This document shows positions 28,384-40,754 of a stretch of DNA of 64,000 bases, one piece after another. The notes under the pieces are model-generated. The model was not told the origin of the DNA. It did not search any database and saw only the letters and a program-made list of their open reading frames with translations. The position numbers were made by a program, and so were the translations under genes. The stretch comes from Cellvibrio mixtus subsp. mixtus J3-8 (GTDB taxonomy: Bacteria; Pseudomonadota; Gammaproteobacteria; Pseudomonadales; Cellvibrionaceae), in assembly GCF_000766945.1 (NCBI RefSeq), contig NZ_KN266209.1, forward strand, positions 319,580 to 383,579, written 5' to 3'. Every line of letters begins with the position of its first letter. Position 1 is the stretch's first letter.

Positions 28384-29187
28384 TTGACCAAGATCTATGC
28401 GATTGCAAATCAGAAAGGCGGTGTGGGCAAAACAACAACCTGCGTAAATCTGGCCGCGTCTCTGGTCGCGACCAAAAAACGCGTGCTGCTGGTTGATCTT
28501 GATCCGCAAGGCAATGCCACTATGGGCAGTGGCGTTAACAAAAATGAAGTCGAAGAAAGTATTTACGACGTGCTGACTGAACGCGCTGCGATTAAAGATT
28601 GCATTCAGGTTTCGGAAAGTGGCAAATACCATGTACTTCCCGCCAATGGTGATCTCACCGCAGCAGAAGTGGAAATGCTTGCGCTCGATAACAAGGAACG
28701 CCGTTTGCAAAATGCACTGAATCAAGTACGCGATAATTATGATTACATCCTGATTGATTGCCCTCCTTCCCTGAACATGCTTACCCTGAACGCATTGACC
28801 GCATGTGATGGTGTGATTATCGCCATGCAATGCGAGTACTACGCACTGGAAGGTTTATCGGCATTGGTTGGTACCATCAATCAAATCCAGAAAGTATTGA
28901 ATCCGAATTTAAAAATCGAAGGCCTATTGCGCACCATGTACGATCCGCGCAACAGTTTGACCAATGATGTATCGGCCCAACTGCAACAACATTTCGGCGA
29001 CCGTTTGTACCGCACCTGCATTCCGCGTAACGTTCGTCTCGCCGAAGCACCGAGTTTCGGTATGCCGGTATTGGCGTTTGATCGCCAATCCAAAGGTGCT
29101 ATTGCCTATCTTGCATTGGCCGGCGAAATTTTACGGCGCAATGAACCGAGTAATAAATCCGCTGCAGAAACTGCAGTTGCCAATTAA
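28384..29187 (+). CDS. parA: Chromosome partitioning ATPase ParA (Soj)
   Basis: ParA moves ParB-parS complexes to segregate the origin. The 267-residue protein (TTG start at 28384) begins TKIYAIANQKGGVGKTT, the deviant Walker A, followed by LVDLDPQGNATMGSG and YDYILIDCPPSLNML. It is immediately upstream of parB (36-nt gap) and within 13 kb of two parS-like sites in recF. It has no N-terminal DNA-binding domain, typical of chromosomal ParA. Confidence 0.98.
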   Translation: MTKIYAIANQKGGVGKTTTCVNLAASLVATKKRVLLVDLDPQGNATMGSGVNKNEVEESIYDVLTERAAIKDCIQVSESGKYHVLPANGDLTAAEVEMLALDNKERRLQNALNQVRDNYDYILIDCPPSLNMLTLNALTACDGVIIAMQCEYYALEGLSALVGTINQIQKVLNPNLKIEGLLRTMYDPRNSLTNDVSAQLQQHFGDRLYRTCIPRNVRLAEAPSFGMPVLAFDRQSKGAIAYLALAGEILRRNEPSNKSAAETAVAN

Positions 29188-29223
29188 GTTTTCGTTTTTT
29201 GAATTGATATAAGGCCAACAAGA

Positions 29224-30135
29224 ATGTCGAGTAAACGCAAAGGTTTGGGTAAAGGCTTGGATGCACTGTTAAGTGCCGGTTTGGGAGTGACTGCGCCAGC
29301 GCCGGAAATGCCCATTAACCCGAGCGAAGCCGATCAAAAAATCGAATACAAAGATGGCAAGCTTGCGCATTTACCGGTTGAATTAATCCAGCGCGGAAAA
29401 TACCAGCCGCGCCGCGATATGCACGCGGAAGCGCTGGAAGAATTGGCGGAGTCAATTAAAGTCCAGGGTGTAATGCAACCCATTGTTGTACGTGCAATCG
29501 GTGAGGGCCGCTACGAAATTATCGCCGGTGAACGCCGCTGGCGCGCAACGCAATTGGCCGGCCTTGATAAAATTCCCGCTGTCATTCGCGATGTGCCGGA
29601 TGAAGCCGCTATCGCCATGGCACTGATTGAAAATATCCAGCGCGAAAATTTAAATCCCATCGAAGAAGCCGTTGCCTTAAAACGCCTGCAAGATGAATTT
29701 GAATTAACCCACGCCGAAGTTGCACAAGCGGTGGGAAAATCGCGCACTACCATTACCAATCTGTTGCGTTTGATTGCGCTCAGCGAAGAAGTTAAAACAT
29801 TACTTGAACATGGCGATCTGGAAATGGGTCATGCACGTGCGCTCCTGACATTGGAGCCGCAACAACAAAAAGAAATCGCCCGGCAAATTGTCGCTAAAGG
29901 TTTATCGGTACGCCAAACTGAAGCACTGGTTCGTTTGTATCAGGAAAACCAGGGACAGGAAAAACTGAAACCGGAAGTACAGGTTTCCGCTGACATTCGC
30001 CGCTTGCAAGATCGGTTGTCAGAAACCCTTGGTGCCGGTGTAGAAATCCAGCACGGCGCCAAAGGCAAAGGCAAATTGGTCATTAGTTACAATTCCCTCG
30101 ATGAATTGGACGGAATTCTCGGACACATCAAATAA
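29224..30135 (+). CDS. parB: Chromosome partitioning protein ParB (Spo0J/Noc family)
   Basis: ParB binds parS, spreads and clamps DNA as a CTPase. The 303-residue protein begins with the usual KRKGLGKGLDALLS. The N-terminal CTP-binding region has GERRWRATQLAGLDKIPAV and NIQRENLNPIEEA. The central helix-turn-helix is HAEVAQAVGKSRTTITNLLR, followed by a C-terminal dimerisation domain. It lies downstream of parA in the same operon. Confidence 0.98.
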   Translation: MSSKRKGLGKGLDALLSAGLGVTAPAPEMPINPSEADQKIEYKDGKLAHLPVELIQRGKYQPRRDMHAEALEELAESIKVQGVMQPIVVRAIGEGRYEIIAGERRWRATQLAGLDKIPAVIRDVPDEAAIAMALIENIQRENLNPIEEAVALKRLQDEFELTHAEVAQAVGKSRTTITNLLRLIALSEEVKTLLEHGDLEMGHARALLTLEPQQQKEIARQIVAKGLSVRQTEALVRLYQENQGQEKLKPEVQVSADIRRLQDRLSETLGAGVEIQHGAKGKGKLVISYNSLDELDGILGHIK

Positions 30136-30302
30136 ATTTTTTCATTTATCCATCTCAAAGGCACTGACTTCAAAAGTGTCTTTTGCCCTACATATAGTTG
30201 TGTGCTTCCATTCCAAACACTAATTACAGTTAGTAACAAACTGACTATTAAATTTACAACAAATTTACTAGTCAGTTTTTCCCTTTGGTGCTAGCCCAAT
30301 AG

Positions 30303-30331
30303 TTGCTGCTAGGGGGCTTAATCACTATAAT
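30303..30331 (+). promoter_or_regulatory. Promoter of the ATP synthase operon
   Basis: TTGCTG (30303-30308), a 17-nt spacer, and a perfect TATAAT (30326-30331) lie 101 nt upstream of atpI. The 296-nt gap between parB and atpI holds nothing else that I recognise. Confidence 0.7.
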
Positions 30332-30431
30332 GCGCCCCATTTGAGCGCGCCGAGTATAAGCATGTTACCAATGGTAATAAGCTGTCATTTGTGACAGAAT
30401 GCCGCCGCGAAAAAATGGGGGTCTCAAGCAC

Positions 30432-30818
30432 ATGTCTCGTTATCTCAAGGGGCGTGGTTTTGCTCTCCAAACAGTAGCCGCCCAGTTGGTTGTGACTCTG
30501 GTTGCTGCCGCTACTGCTCTGGCGATCAGTTATCCGATCGCGGTTTCAATATTTATTGGTGGAATTATTGGTGTCGCAGCCAACTTATGGCTGGCGCTTG
30601 TGGCGTTTCGTCCCCAATTGGGTGCGCCACCCCAAAAGATGCTCGCAGCGTTTTATACCGGTGAGCTTGGAAAATTTGTAATCACAGCCTTGATGTTTTT
30701 GCTGGCCTTTAAGCACATTGGGTTTCTGAAAGAAGCCGCTTACGCCGCAACCATGATTCTGGCTTATGTGATGATTCAGGTTGTAGCCTGGATTTACCCG
30801 CTGGTGCGTCGTCATTGA
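30432..30818 (+). CDS. atpI: ATP synthase protein I
   Basis: This 128-residue membrane protein (start MSRYLKGRGFALQTVAAQLV) has four predicted helices, including AISYPIAVSIFIGGIIGVAA and ALMFLLAFKHI. AtpI is an assembly and stability factor for the c-ring. I prefer the ATG at 30432, with a G-rich ribosome-binding site; an ATG at 30399 would add 11 unlikely residues. It is the first gene of atpIBEFHAGDC. Confidence 0.88.
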   Translation: MSRYLKGRGFALQTVAAQLVVTLVAAATALAISYPIAVSIFIGGIIGVAANLWLALVAFRPQLGAPPQKMLAAFYTGELGKFVITALMFLLAFKHIGFLKEAAYAATMILAYVMIQVVAWIYPLVRRH

Positions 30819-30870
30819 CTAATGATCAGTCAGAGAGTTGCGACCCGGCCGGAAGCTTTTTCAACTTTAA

Positions 30871-31788
<918 letters not shown>

Positions 31789-31840
31789 TCCAAAAAGAAA
31801 ATTAAGCGTTTGTAATCCGTTTTGTAATTTGTTTTTTTAG

Positions 31841-32122
<282 letters not shown>

Positions 32123-32175
32123 TTTTTTTAGCGATTTTGTTGCGATTTACATCCCTTTAACAAAGGCATTTAATC

Positions 32176-32646
32176 GTGAATCTTAATGCAACTCTTATCG
32201 GTCAGATGGTGGCGTTCGTCATCTTCATTTATCTGACATACCGCTTTGTGTGGCCACCCATTGTTGCGGCAATGGCGGAGCGCACCAAGCGTATCGCTGA
32301 TGGTCTTCAGGCTGCCGATAAAGCTGAAAAAGATCTCGAACTGGCTAAACAAAAAGTGGTTGAGCAACTGACTTCTGCGAAGAAAGAAGCTGCTGCAATC
32401 ATTGATCAGGCAAACAAGCGCGCTATCGAAATTGTTGAAGAAGCAAAAGAGAAAGCTCGTTTGGAAGCGGATCGTGTTAAAGCCGCTGCCCAGGCTGAAA
32501 TTGATCAGGCTACCAGCCGCGCGCGTGAAGAACTGCGTGCGAAAGTGGTTACCCTGGCATTGGCGGGTGCAGAAAAGATTCTGGAATCTTCTATCGATCA
32601 AAACGCTCACAACGAGTTGGTAAACAAACTCGCTGCGCAGCTGTAA
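32176..32646 (+). CDS. atpF: ATP synthase Fo subunit b
   Basis: This 156-residue stator subunit (GTG start) begins [20 protein letters not shown], a single N-terminal membrane helix. A long Ala/Lys/Glu-rich coiled coil follows and connects to subunit delta. Length equals the E. coli protein. Confidence 0.97.
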   Translation: MNLNATLIGQMVAFVIFIYLTYRFVWPPIVAAMAERTKRIADGLQAADKAEKDLELAKQKVVEQLTSAKKEAAAIIDQANKRAIEIVEEAKEKARLEADRVKAAAQAEIDQATSRAREELRAKVVTLALAGAEKILESSIDQNAHNELVNKLAAQL

Positions 32647-32657
32647 GAGAGGTAGAT

Positions 32658-33194
32658 ATGGCTGAACTCACTACCCTGGCTAGACCTTACGCCAAAGCAG
32701 CATTCGAGTTCGCCCTGGCTGCCAACAAATTGCAGTCATGGTTTGAAGCTCTGGAAGTGTCAGCCGCCGTTGCCGAACAGGATCAGGTGAAAAAAGCGTT
32801 AAGCGCATCTGGTTTGTCAGCACAGCAGAAAGCTTCCGTTTTTGTACAGGTTTGTGGTGAACAACTGGATGAGAGTCAAAAGAATTTCATCCAGACCCTT
32901 GCAAGCAATAAACGTCTGGCTCTTCTTCCCTATGTGAAAGAGATTTTTGCCCGACTGAAAGCGCAGCAAGAAAAAACTATTGATGTCGAGGTAACAGCAG
33001 CTTACGAGTTGCCGGTTGACTTGATTAACAAATTGGCTCAGGCCCTGAGCGCCAAACTGGATCGTAAAGTCAGTGTGCAAGGTTCGGTAGATAAGAACCT
33101 GTTAGGTGGGATTGTTATCTCCACTGGCGATATGGTTATCGACGGTTCAGTCCGTGGTCGCTTGGCGAAGCTCGCCGAAGCAATGAAATCCTAA
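32658..33194 (+). CDS. atpH: ATP synthase F1 subunit delta
   Basis: This 178-residue peripheral stalk protein begins [20 protein letters not shown]. Its C-terminal motif [20 protein letters not shown] is the OSCP/delta signature. It joins subunit b to the top of F1. It lies 11 nt after atpF. Confidence 0.97.
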   Translation: MAELTTLARPYAKAAFEFALAANKLQSWFEALEVSAAVAEQDQVKKALSASGLSAQQKASVFVQVCGEQLDESQKNFIQTLASNKRLALLPYVKEIFARLKAQQEKTIDVEVTAAYELPVDLINKLAQALSAKLDRKVSVQGSVDKNLLGGIVISTGDMVIDGSVRGRLAKLAEAMKS

Positions 33195-33216
33195 TTTTAG
33201 GGTTGAGGAACAGAGC

Positions 33217-34761
33217 ATGCAGCAACTGAATCCTTCTGAAATCAGTGAAATCATCAAGCAGCGCATCGCTGGCCTTGAGTTTTCAACAGAAGCACAAAAC
33301 GAAGGTACTGTGGTTTCCGTAACCGACGGTATTATTCGTATTCACGGTCTCGCCGATGTTATGTACGGTGAGATGATTGAATTTGAAGGCGGTATCTACG
33401 GTATGGCACTGAACCTGGAGCGCGACTCCGTGGGTGCTGTAATCCTGGGTGATTACCGCGGTGTGGCCGAAGGCCAAAAATGTAAGTGTACTGGCCGCAT
33501 CCTTGAAGTGCCTGTTGGTCCGGAATTGCTGGGTCGCGTTGTTGACGCACTGGGTAATCCAATCGACGGTAAAGGTCCGCTGAACACCAAACAAACCGAC
33601 GCAGTTGAAAAAATTGCACCGGGCGTAATTTGGCGTAAGTCGGTAGACCAGCCAGTACAAATCGGTTTGAAAGCAATTGATGCGATGGTACCAATCGGCC
33701 GTGGCCAGCGTGAGCTGATCATCGGTGACCGTCAAATTGGTAAAACCGCTATTGCTGTTGATGCCATCATTAACCAGAAAGGTTCTGGCATTAAGTGTAT
33801 TTATGTCGCGATCGGTCAAAAAGCGTCTTCTGTGGCGAGCGTTGTGCGCAAGCTGGAAGAACACGGCGCTATGGATCACACCGTGGTGATCGCAGCGACC
33901 GCGTCTGATCCTGCAGCGATGCAATTCCTGGCAGCATTCACCGGTTGTACCATGGGTGAATACTTCCGTGATCGCGGTCAAGATGCCCTGATTATTTATG
34001 ACGACTTGACCAAGCAAGCTTGGGCTTACCGTCAAATCTCTCTGTTGCTGCGTCGTCCACCGGGCCGCGAAGCTTATCCTGGCGACGTGTTCTATCTGCA
34101 CAGCCGTCTGCTGGAGCGTGCATCGCGCGTGAGCGAAGAGTACGTAGAAAAATTCACCAAGGGTGAAGTGAAAGGCAAAACCGGTTCCTTGACCGCGCTG
34201 CCAATCATCGAAACCCAGGCGGGTGACGTTTCTGCGTTCGTTCCAACCAACGTGATCTCTATTACCGACGGACAGATCTTCCTTGAATCGTCCATGTTCA
34301 ACTCAGGCATCCGTCCTGCGATGAACGCCGGTATTTCGGTATCGCGTGTAGGTGGTGCTGCACAGACCAAAGTTATCAAGAAACTCTCCGGTGGTATCCG
34401 TACCGCGTTAGCGCAATACCGTGAGTTGGCGGCCTTCTCCCAGTTCGCATCGGACCTGGACGAAGCAACCAAATCACAATTGGAACACGGTCAACGTGTT
34501 ACCGAGCTGATGAAGCAAAAACAATTTGCTCCATTGAGCGTTGCGCAAATGGCATTGGTACTGTTCGCTGCGAACGAAGGTCACCTGAAAGATATCGAAG
34601 TGAGCAAAGTGCTGGACTTCGAAGCGGCTCTGCTGTCTTTCGCCAAATCCGAATACGCTGACACTATGGCTCATATTGATGCCACCGGTGACTGGAATGG
34701 CGAATTGGAAGGCAAGTTCAAAGAGCTGGTGACCAAGCTGAAAGCGAGCCGCACCTGGTAA
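33217..34761 (+). CDS. atpA: ATP synthase F1 subunit alpha
   Basis: This 514-residue non-catalytic nucleotide-binding subunit begins [20 protein letters not shown]. The P-loop is GDRQIGKTA (about residues 169-177). The family signature [19 protein letters not shown] is present. Confidence 0.99.
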   Translation: MQQLNPSEISEIIKQRIAGLEFSTEAQNEGTVVSVTDGIIRIHGLADVMYGEMIEFEGGIYGMALNLERDSVGAVILGDYRGVAEGQKCKCTGRILEVPVGPELLGRVVDALGNPIDGKGPLNTKQTDAVEKIAPGVIWRKSVDQPVQIGLKAIDAMVPIGRGQRELIIGDRQIGKTAIAVDAIINQKGSGIKCIYVAIGQKASSVASVVRKLEEHGAMDHTVVIAATASDPAAMQFLAAFTGCTMGEYFRDRGQDALIIYDDLTKQAWAYRQISLLLRRPPGREAYPGDVFYLHSRLLERASRVSEEYVEKFTKGEVKGKTGSLTALPIIETQAGDVSAFVPTNVISITDGQIFLESSMFNSGIRPAMNAGISVSRVGGAAQTKVIKKLSGGIRTALAQYRELAAFSQFASDLDEATKSQLEHGQRVTELMKQKQFAPLSVAQMALVLFAANEGHLKDIEVSKVLDFEAALLSFAKSEYADTMAHIDATGDWNGELEGKFKELVTKLKASRTW

Positions 34762-34835
34762 TCTGGCGATCGCTGCGTTAACGCGCGGCGGTCTCTAACC
34801 TTTTAGGCCGCAAGGCCTTAACCGGGGTTCGAGAG

Positions 34836-35699
34836 ATGGCAAGCACAAAAGAAATTCGGACGCAGATAGCGAGCGTCAAAAGCACGCAGAAAATTACCAG
34901 CGCGATGGAAATGGTCGCCGCAAGTAAAATGCGCCGTGCACAAGAGCGGATGCAATTGGGTAAACCTTATGCCCAACGTATCCGTGAAGTAGTCGGGCAC
35001 CTGGCCAACTCCAGCCCCGAATACAAACACCGTTTTATGAAAGAGCGCGATGTTAAGCGCGTGGGTTACATCATTGTTTCCAGTGACCGCGGTCTGTGCG
35101 GTGGTTTGAACACTAACCTGTTCAAAGCCGCTATCCGGGACATGAAGGTCTGGGCTGACAAGGGTGTAGCCATTGATTTGGGTTTGATTGGTGCCAAAGC
35201 TGGCCAGTTTTTCAAAAGCTTTGGCGGCAATGTCGTTGCTTCTACTCGCGATATCGGCGAAGCCCCGCAAGTGGCAGACCTGATTGGCAGTGTGAAGGTA
35301 ATGCTGGATGCGTTTGAAGCCGGCACTATCGACAAGCTGTTCCTGGTGAGCAACGACTTTGTTAACACCATGACCCAAACACCAAAAGTTCGCCAATTGC
35401 TGCCTCTGGTTGCCGAAGAAAATACCAAGTTGAAACATCACTGGGATTATATCTACGAGCCGGATGCAGAGTTCCTGTTGAAAGGGTTGCTGACTCGCTT
35501 TATCGAATCACAAGTCTATCAAGCGGTTGTTGAAAACGCGGCCTCTGAACAAGCGGCGCGGATGATTGCGATGAAGAGCGCAACCGACAACGCTGGTGAA
35601 TTGATTGATAGCTTGAAGTTGATTTACAACAAAGCACGTCAGGCAGCGATTACCCAGGAACTGTCAGAAATTGTGGGCGGCGCGGCAGCGATCCAATAA
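34836..35699 (+). CDS. atpG: ATP synthase F1 subunit gamma
   Basis: This 287-residue central shaft subunit begins [20 protein letters not shown] and ends in the conserved coiled coil [21 protein letters not shown] short hairpin (AGGCC-GCAA-GGCCT, about 34805-34818) precedes the gene between atpA and atpG. Confidence 0.98.
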   Translation: MASTKEIRTQIASVKSTQKITSAMEMVAASKMRRAQERMQLGKPYAQRIREVVGHLANSSPEYKHRFMKERDVKRVGYIIVSSDRGLCGGLNTNLFKAAIRDMKVWADKGVAIDLGLIGAKAGQFFKSFGGNVVASTRDIGEAPQVADLIGSVKVMLDAFEAGTIDKLFLVSNDFVNTMTQTPKVRQLLPLVAEENTKLKHHWDYIYEPDAEFLLKGLLTRFIESQVYQAVVENAASEQAARMIAMKSATDNAGELIDSLKLIYNKARQAAITQELSEIVGGAAAIQ

Positions 35700-35770
35700 G
35701 CTGCCCTCCCCTCTGAATAAGCAGGCTAACGATTTTTGTATTTAATCCTTCAGACCCCTGAGTGTTATGA

Positions 35771-37189
<1,419 letters not shown>

Positions 37190-37270
37190 TTGAGTCGGCC
37201 CTGTTAACGCGGGGCCACTGCTGATTCGCTTCTCGACCTTTAATGAACGCTAGATAACCGAGAGACAAAA

Positions 37271-37696
37271 ATGGCCATGACAGTTCAATGCGATATCGTC
37301 AGCGCTGAGCGTGAGATTTTCTCCGGCCTGGTAGAGATGGTAATTACTACCGGTAGCCTGGGTGAAGTAGGTATTGCCTACGGTCACGCCCCATTGCTGA
37401 CAGGTATCAAGCCTGGTCCTGTGCGTCTTATCAAACAAGGTGGTGCTGAGGAAATTTTCTTTGTTTCCGGTGGCTATCTTGAAGTTCAGCCTTACCATGT
37501 AACTGTGCTGGCGGATACCGCTTTGCGCGCAGACGATATGGATGAAGCTGCAGCTTTGGAAGCACAGCAATTAGCGCAACAACAACTGGCAGATCAATCC
37601 AGCGAGATCGATTTCCAGCGCGCCGCCGCGCAACTGGCAGAAGCGGCTGCCCAATTGCGTACCTTGCAAGCAATCAAAAGAAAAGCTGGCAAGTAA
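37271..37696 (+). CDS. atpC: ATP synthase F1 subunit epsilon
   Basis: This 141-residue regulatory subunit has an N-terminal beta-sandwich ([36 protein letters not shown]) and a C-terminal helical hairpin ([20 protein letters not shown]). It links gamma to the c-ring and inhibits ATP hydrolysis. It is the last gene of the operon, followed by a terminator. Confidence 0.98.
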   Translation: MAMTVQCDIVSAEREIFSGLVEMVITTGSLGEVGIAYGHAPLLTGIKPGPVRLIKQGGAEEIFFVSGGYLEVQPYHVTVLADTALRADDMDEAAALEAQQLAQQQLADQSSEIDFQRAAAQLAEAAAQLRTLQAIKRKAGK

Positions 37697-37713
37697 GCGT
37701 TTGTTGTTGGACA

Positions 37714-37746
37714 AAAAAGGGCGACTTTCGAGTCGCCTTTTTTATT
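37714..37746 (+). terminator. Terminator of the ATP synthase operon
   Basis: GGCGACT (37720-37726) pairs with AGTCGCC (37731-37737) around TTCG, a stable tetraloop, followed by six Ts. The left A-run could let it act for the converging GH43 gene too. Confidence 0.92.
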
Positions 37747-37790
37747 GTCTAAAATTTCCATTCGCAAAAATTAAATGCTGTTGTTGGAAA

Positions 37791-38873
37791 TTATTTTAAT
37801 TTCGCAACCGGAGCAATTCCCTCGTTAGTCATTACCACCGGTTTGATAGTGCCGTCGGCATTAAAATATAAATGCTCGATTGCGAGCTCGCGATGATTAC
37901 CGTCATTCGTGTTAAGCGGGCGGCGATGGTAAACAATATACCAATCGTCAGTGCCCGGAATGTTAACGACCGAATTGTGCCCCGCCCCTTTGGCAATGGT
38001 TAAATCCTGCTGCAAAATTTTTCCGATGCGTTTGAACGGGCCGAGTGGCGATTTGGCCATCGCATAAGCAACACTGTAATCCGCCGCCGTCCACTCCCCT
38101 TCGGACCACATCAAATAATAAATCCCGTTGCGTTTCACCATAAATGAACCTTCGACATATTCTTTTGCCGGTGTGATTTCTTTGAAAAACTCACCGTCGT
38201 CGAAAGGTTCAAGGCTGAGTAAATCCTTGCTTAATTTGGCGACGTTACAATGCTTCCAGCCGCCGTAATAAATATAGAACTGGCCATCGTCATCGCGGAA
38301 TACCATTTGATCGATGGGTTGCGCACCGTTGTGGATTTTATTAATCAATGGCTTACCCAAGGCATCGCGAAACGGGCCGGTGGGTGTATCGCTGACAGCA
38401 ACACCAATCCCGCCAGGCTGGTTATCGTTGAGAACATTGTTCGCACTGAAGAACAAATAATATTTGCCGTTGGCAAAAATCGTCGAAGGCGCCCAGACGG
38501 CATACGCGGCCCAGCTTACCTCTTTGATATCAAGGACTCGCTCGTGTCTGGTCCAGTTAACCAGATCGGAAGATGAAAACGCATCCAGGAACGTCTGTTT
38601 TAAAAATGGTGACCAGATATTGGGCTGTGCTCGCTGTTGCTGTTGGGATTTAGTCAGCGTGACCGGTAAATCAGGTGTGGTTTCTCCCGCAAAATACGTG
38701 GGGTAGATCCAGTAGCGGTTATCGAAAACGCGGATTTCCGGATCGGCATACCACCCGGGGACGATTGGATTCGCCGCAAATGCTGCACCGGATAGAAAAA
38801 TAGCGCTCGCAACCAGGGCAACAACCCGGACGTTCATCAGTTTGTTCATGGATAGGGTCCGCAATTTCTTCAT
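37791..38873 (-). CDS. Secreted glycoside hydrolase family 43 (xylosidase/arabinofuranosidase type)
   Basis: This 360-residue protein has a signal peptide (VRVVALVASAIFLSGAAFA, cleavage before ANPIVPG) and a five-bladed GH43 propeller. The expected catalytic acids are visible: Asp in GWYADPEIRV, Asp in the PIDQMVFRDDDG region, and Glu in YVEGSFMVKRNG. Such enzymes release arabinose or xylose from hemicellulose side chains or oligomers; specificity cannot be told from sequence. ATGs at 38873, 38849 and 38837 are possible starts; none has a strong ribosome-binding site. It is the only minus-strand gene between 20 and 54 kb and interrupts the usual atp-glmU neighbourhood, suggesting insertion. 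Confidence 0.9.
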   Translation of the reverse strand: MKKLRTLSMNKLMNVRVVALVASAIFLSGAAFAANPIVPGWYADPEIRVFDNRYWIYPTYFAGETTPDLPVTLTKSQQQQRAQPNIWSPFLKQTFLDAFSSSDLVNWTRHERVLDIKEVSWAAYAVWAPSTIFANGKYYLFFSANNVLNDNQPGGIGVAVSDTPTGPFRDALGKPLINKIHNGAQPIDQMVFRDDDGQFYIYYGGWKHCNVAKLSKDLLSLEPFDDGEFFKEITPAKEYVEGSFMVKRNGIYYLMWSEGEWTAADYSVAYAMAKSPLGPFKRIGKILQQDLTIAKGAGHNSVVNIPGTDDWYIVYHRRPLNTNDGNHRELAIEHLYFNADGTIKPVVMTNEGIAPVAKLK

Positions 38874-39059
38874 CGACGCGGTAATTCTGTCTTAATACGG
38901 CGCTAGTGTTTATCAAGTAAGGATTAGACAGGGTAAAATTCCGTTAATCGCGCCGGGATGATTGTTCCCGGAGCACAGCAACAATGTCCGCAAAGATGCC
39001 CGCAACTCGTTAAAATGGGCTATCGCATTTCCACACCACTGACTGCAAAAGGACCCACT

Positions 39060-40418
39060 ATGCTCGATATTCTCGTACTCGCTGCCGGTAAAGGCACTCG
39101 CATGCGCTCCGACTTACCAAAAGTGTTGCACCCCATTGGTGGCAAAGCGCTGGTGCAACATGTGGTGGATACCGCGCGCGCTGTGGGCGGCGAACAAATT
39201 CTGATTATCGTCGGCCACGGCGCTGAAAAAGTGCAGGAAAAAATGGCGGCGCCCGATGTGAAGTTTGTACTGCAAGCGCAGCAGCTTGGCACCGGCCATG
39301 CAGTACAACAAGCATTGCCGCAATTGCGCAACGACGCGACCGTATTAATCCTTTACGGTGATGTGCCGCTGACCCGCGCTGAAACTCTGCAAAAATTAAT
39401 CGCCGGGGTAAACGAAAACCAAATGGGTTTGCTCACGGTAGATCTTCCTGATCCAACCGGTTACGGCCGTATTGTGCGCGATGAAAAAAATGCGGTGGTT
39501 GCTATTGTTGAACATAAAGATGCTAACGATGAGCAGAAAAAAATTCGCGAAATCAATACCGGTATCATGGCTGTGAAAGCCGCGCATTTGCAAAAATGGT
39601 TGCCGCAATTAAAAAATAATAACGCGCAAGGCGAATACTATCTCACCGATATTATTGCGATGGCGAAGGCCGATGATATTGCTATCCATGTTGAACAACC
39701 CAACGCGGTTGAAGAAGTGGAAGGTATTAATAATCGTCGCCAGCAAGCCGCACTGGAATGTTTTTATCAACGGCAATTAGCGAATGAATTGATGGATGCC
39801 GGCGTTACCTTGCTTGACCCACATCGTGTTGATATTCGCGGAACCTTAACTGCGGGGCGCGATGTTGTTATCGATGTAAATTGCGTATTCGAAGGCGATG
39901 TTGTGTTGGGTGATGGTGTGGTTATTGAACCAAACTGCGTAATCATCAATAGCAAGATTGGCAACAACACACGCATTAAAGCCTTTAGCCATATTGAAGA
40001 AACGGTAATGGCGGCTGATTGTGATATTGGCCCTTACGCGCGTCTGCGCCCGGGAACTGACTTGGCTGATGAAGTAAAAATCGGCAATTTTGTTGAAACA
40101 AAAAAAGCCGTGATTGCCAAAGGCAGTAAGGTAAATCACCTGAGCTATGTGGGTGATGCCAACGTCGGCAGTAAAGTAAATGTGGGTGCGGGCACTATCA
40201 CCTGTAACTACGATGGCGTGAATAAATTCAAAACCGAAATTGGTGATAACGCATTTATTGGTTCCAATTCCGCATTGGTTGCCCCGGTAAAAATTGGTGC
40301 GGGTGCAACGGTGGGCGCTGGTTCTGTTATCACCAAAGATGTAGCAGATGCGGAGCTCGCCGTTGCGCGCGGCAAGCAGCGGAATGTGCAAGGTTGGGAG
40401 CGGCCTAAAAAACTCTAA
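39060..40418 (+). CDS. glmU: Bifunctional GlcNAc-1-phosphate uridyltransferase / glucosamine-1-phosphate acetyltransferase
   Basis: GlmU makes UDP-GlcNAc, precursor of peptidoglycan and LPS. The 452-residue protein has the N-terminal nucleotidyltransferase LAAGKGTRMRSDLPKVLHPI and LYGDVPLTRAETL. The C-terminal left-handed beta-helix acetyltransferase (about residues 250-452) has VNVGAGTITCNYDGVNKFKT. The ATG at 39060 has AAAGGA upstream; the frame is open from 38958 but the added 34 residues are not family-like. Confidence 0.98.
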   Translation: MLDILVLAAGKGTRMRSDLPKVLHPIGGKALVQHVVDTARAVGGEQILIIVGHGAEKVQEKMAAPDVKFVLQAQQLGTGHAVQQALPQLRNDATVLILYGDVPLTRAETLQKLIAGVNENQMGLLTVDLPDPTGYGRIVRDEKNAVVAIVEHKDANDEQKKIREINTGIMAVKAAHLQKWLPQLKNNNAQGEYYLTDIIAMAKADDIAIHVEQPNAVEEVEGINNRRQQAALECFYQRQLANELMDAGVTLLDPHRVDIRGTLTAGRDVVIDVNCVFEGDVVLGDGVVIEPNCVIINSKIGNNTRIKAFSHIEETVMAADCDIGPYARLRPGTDLADEVKIGNFVETKKAVIAKGSKVNHLSYVGDANVGSKVNVGAGTITCNYDGVNKFKTEIGDNAFIGSNSALVAPVKIGAGATVGAGSVITKDVADAELAVARGKQRNVQGWERPKKL

Positions 40419-40754
40419 TGGGTTGATTACCGAAAAGAAATTATAAAAAAAATCGCAAGGTTCCTTAACGATTGTGGTCGATCCGTTTTTGTGAATAAAA
40501 GTTTGTTGCAAGGCTTCCTGCCAGCACACCATGTCGGGATGATAGCCCGATGTGGTTGGACAATGGCGGACTGCTAAATCCTTGATGCAAAAGCCAATCC
40601 GGCGTACAGGCAAGCTGCTTGTACGCCGGTATTTTTGATGCGTACGTTAATGCCTATAAACCGGTAAGGGAGTAAGATCCAAAAACCACTTAAATCTTTA
40701 CTATGAAACCGTTATCATCCGGCAATTAAATCAGATAATTAATAAGAGCGATTT
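40419..40754. other. Intergenic region after glmU, with a terminator and the GH9 promoter
   Basis: This is 336 nt without a convincing gene. A strong terminator hairpin lies at 40599-40636: CCGGCGTACA (40599-40608) pairs with TGTACGCCGG (40620-40629), followed by TATTTTTG. It would end glmU transcripts about 180 nt after the stop. A smaller hairpin (TCGGG and CCCGA near 40533) precedes it. The last 100 nt should contain the promoter of the GH9 gene. Confidence 0.6.

Noticed and set aside
33283..34101. Open 272-codon frame on the minus strand inside atpA
   Set aside because: Antisense shadow of the highly conserved atpA coding sequence; composition is not protein-like.
40491..40577. 28-codon GTG frame between glmU and the GH9 gene
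   Set aside because: No ribosome-binding site and no recognisable sequence; probably chance.
39846..40613. Open 255-codon frame on the minus strand across the end of glmU
   Set aside because: Antisense to the beta-helix part of glmU with no start signal; aromatic/His-rich shadow composition.
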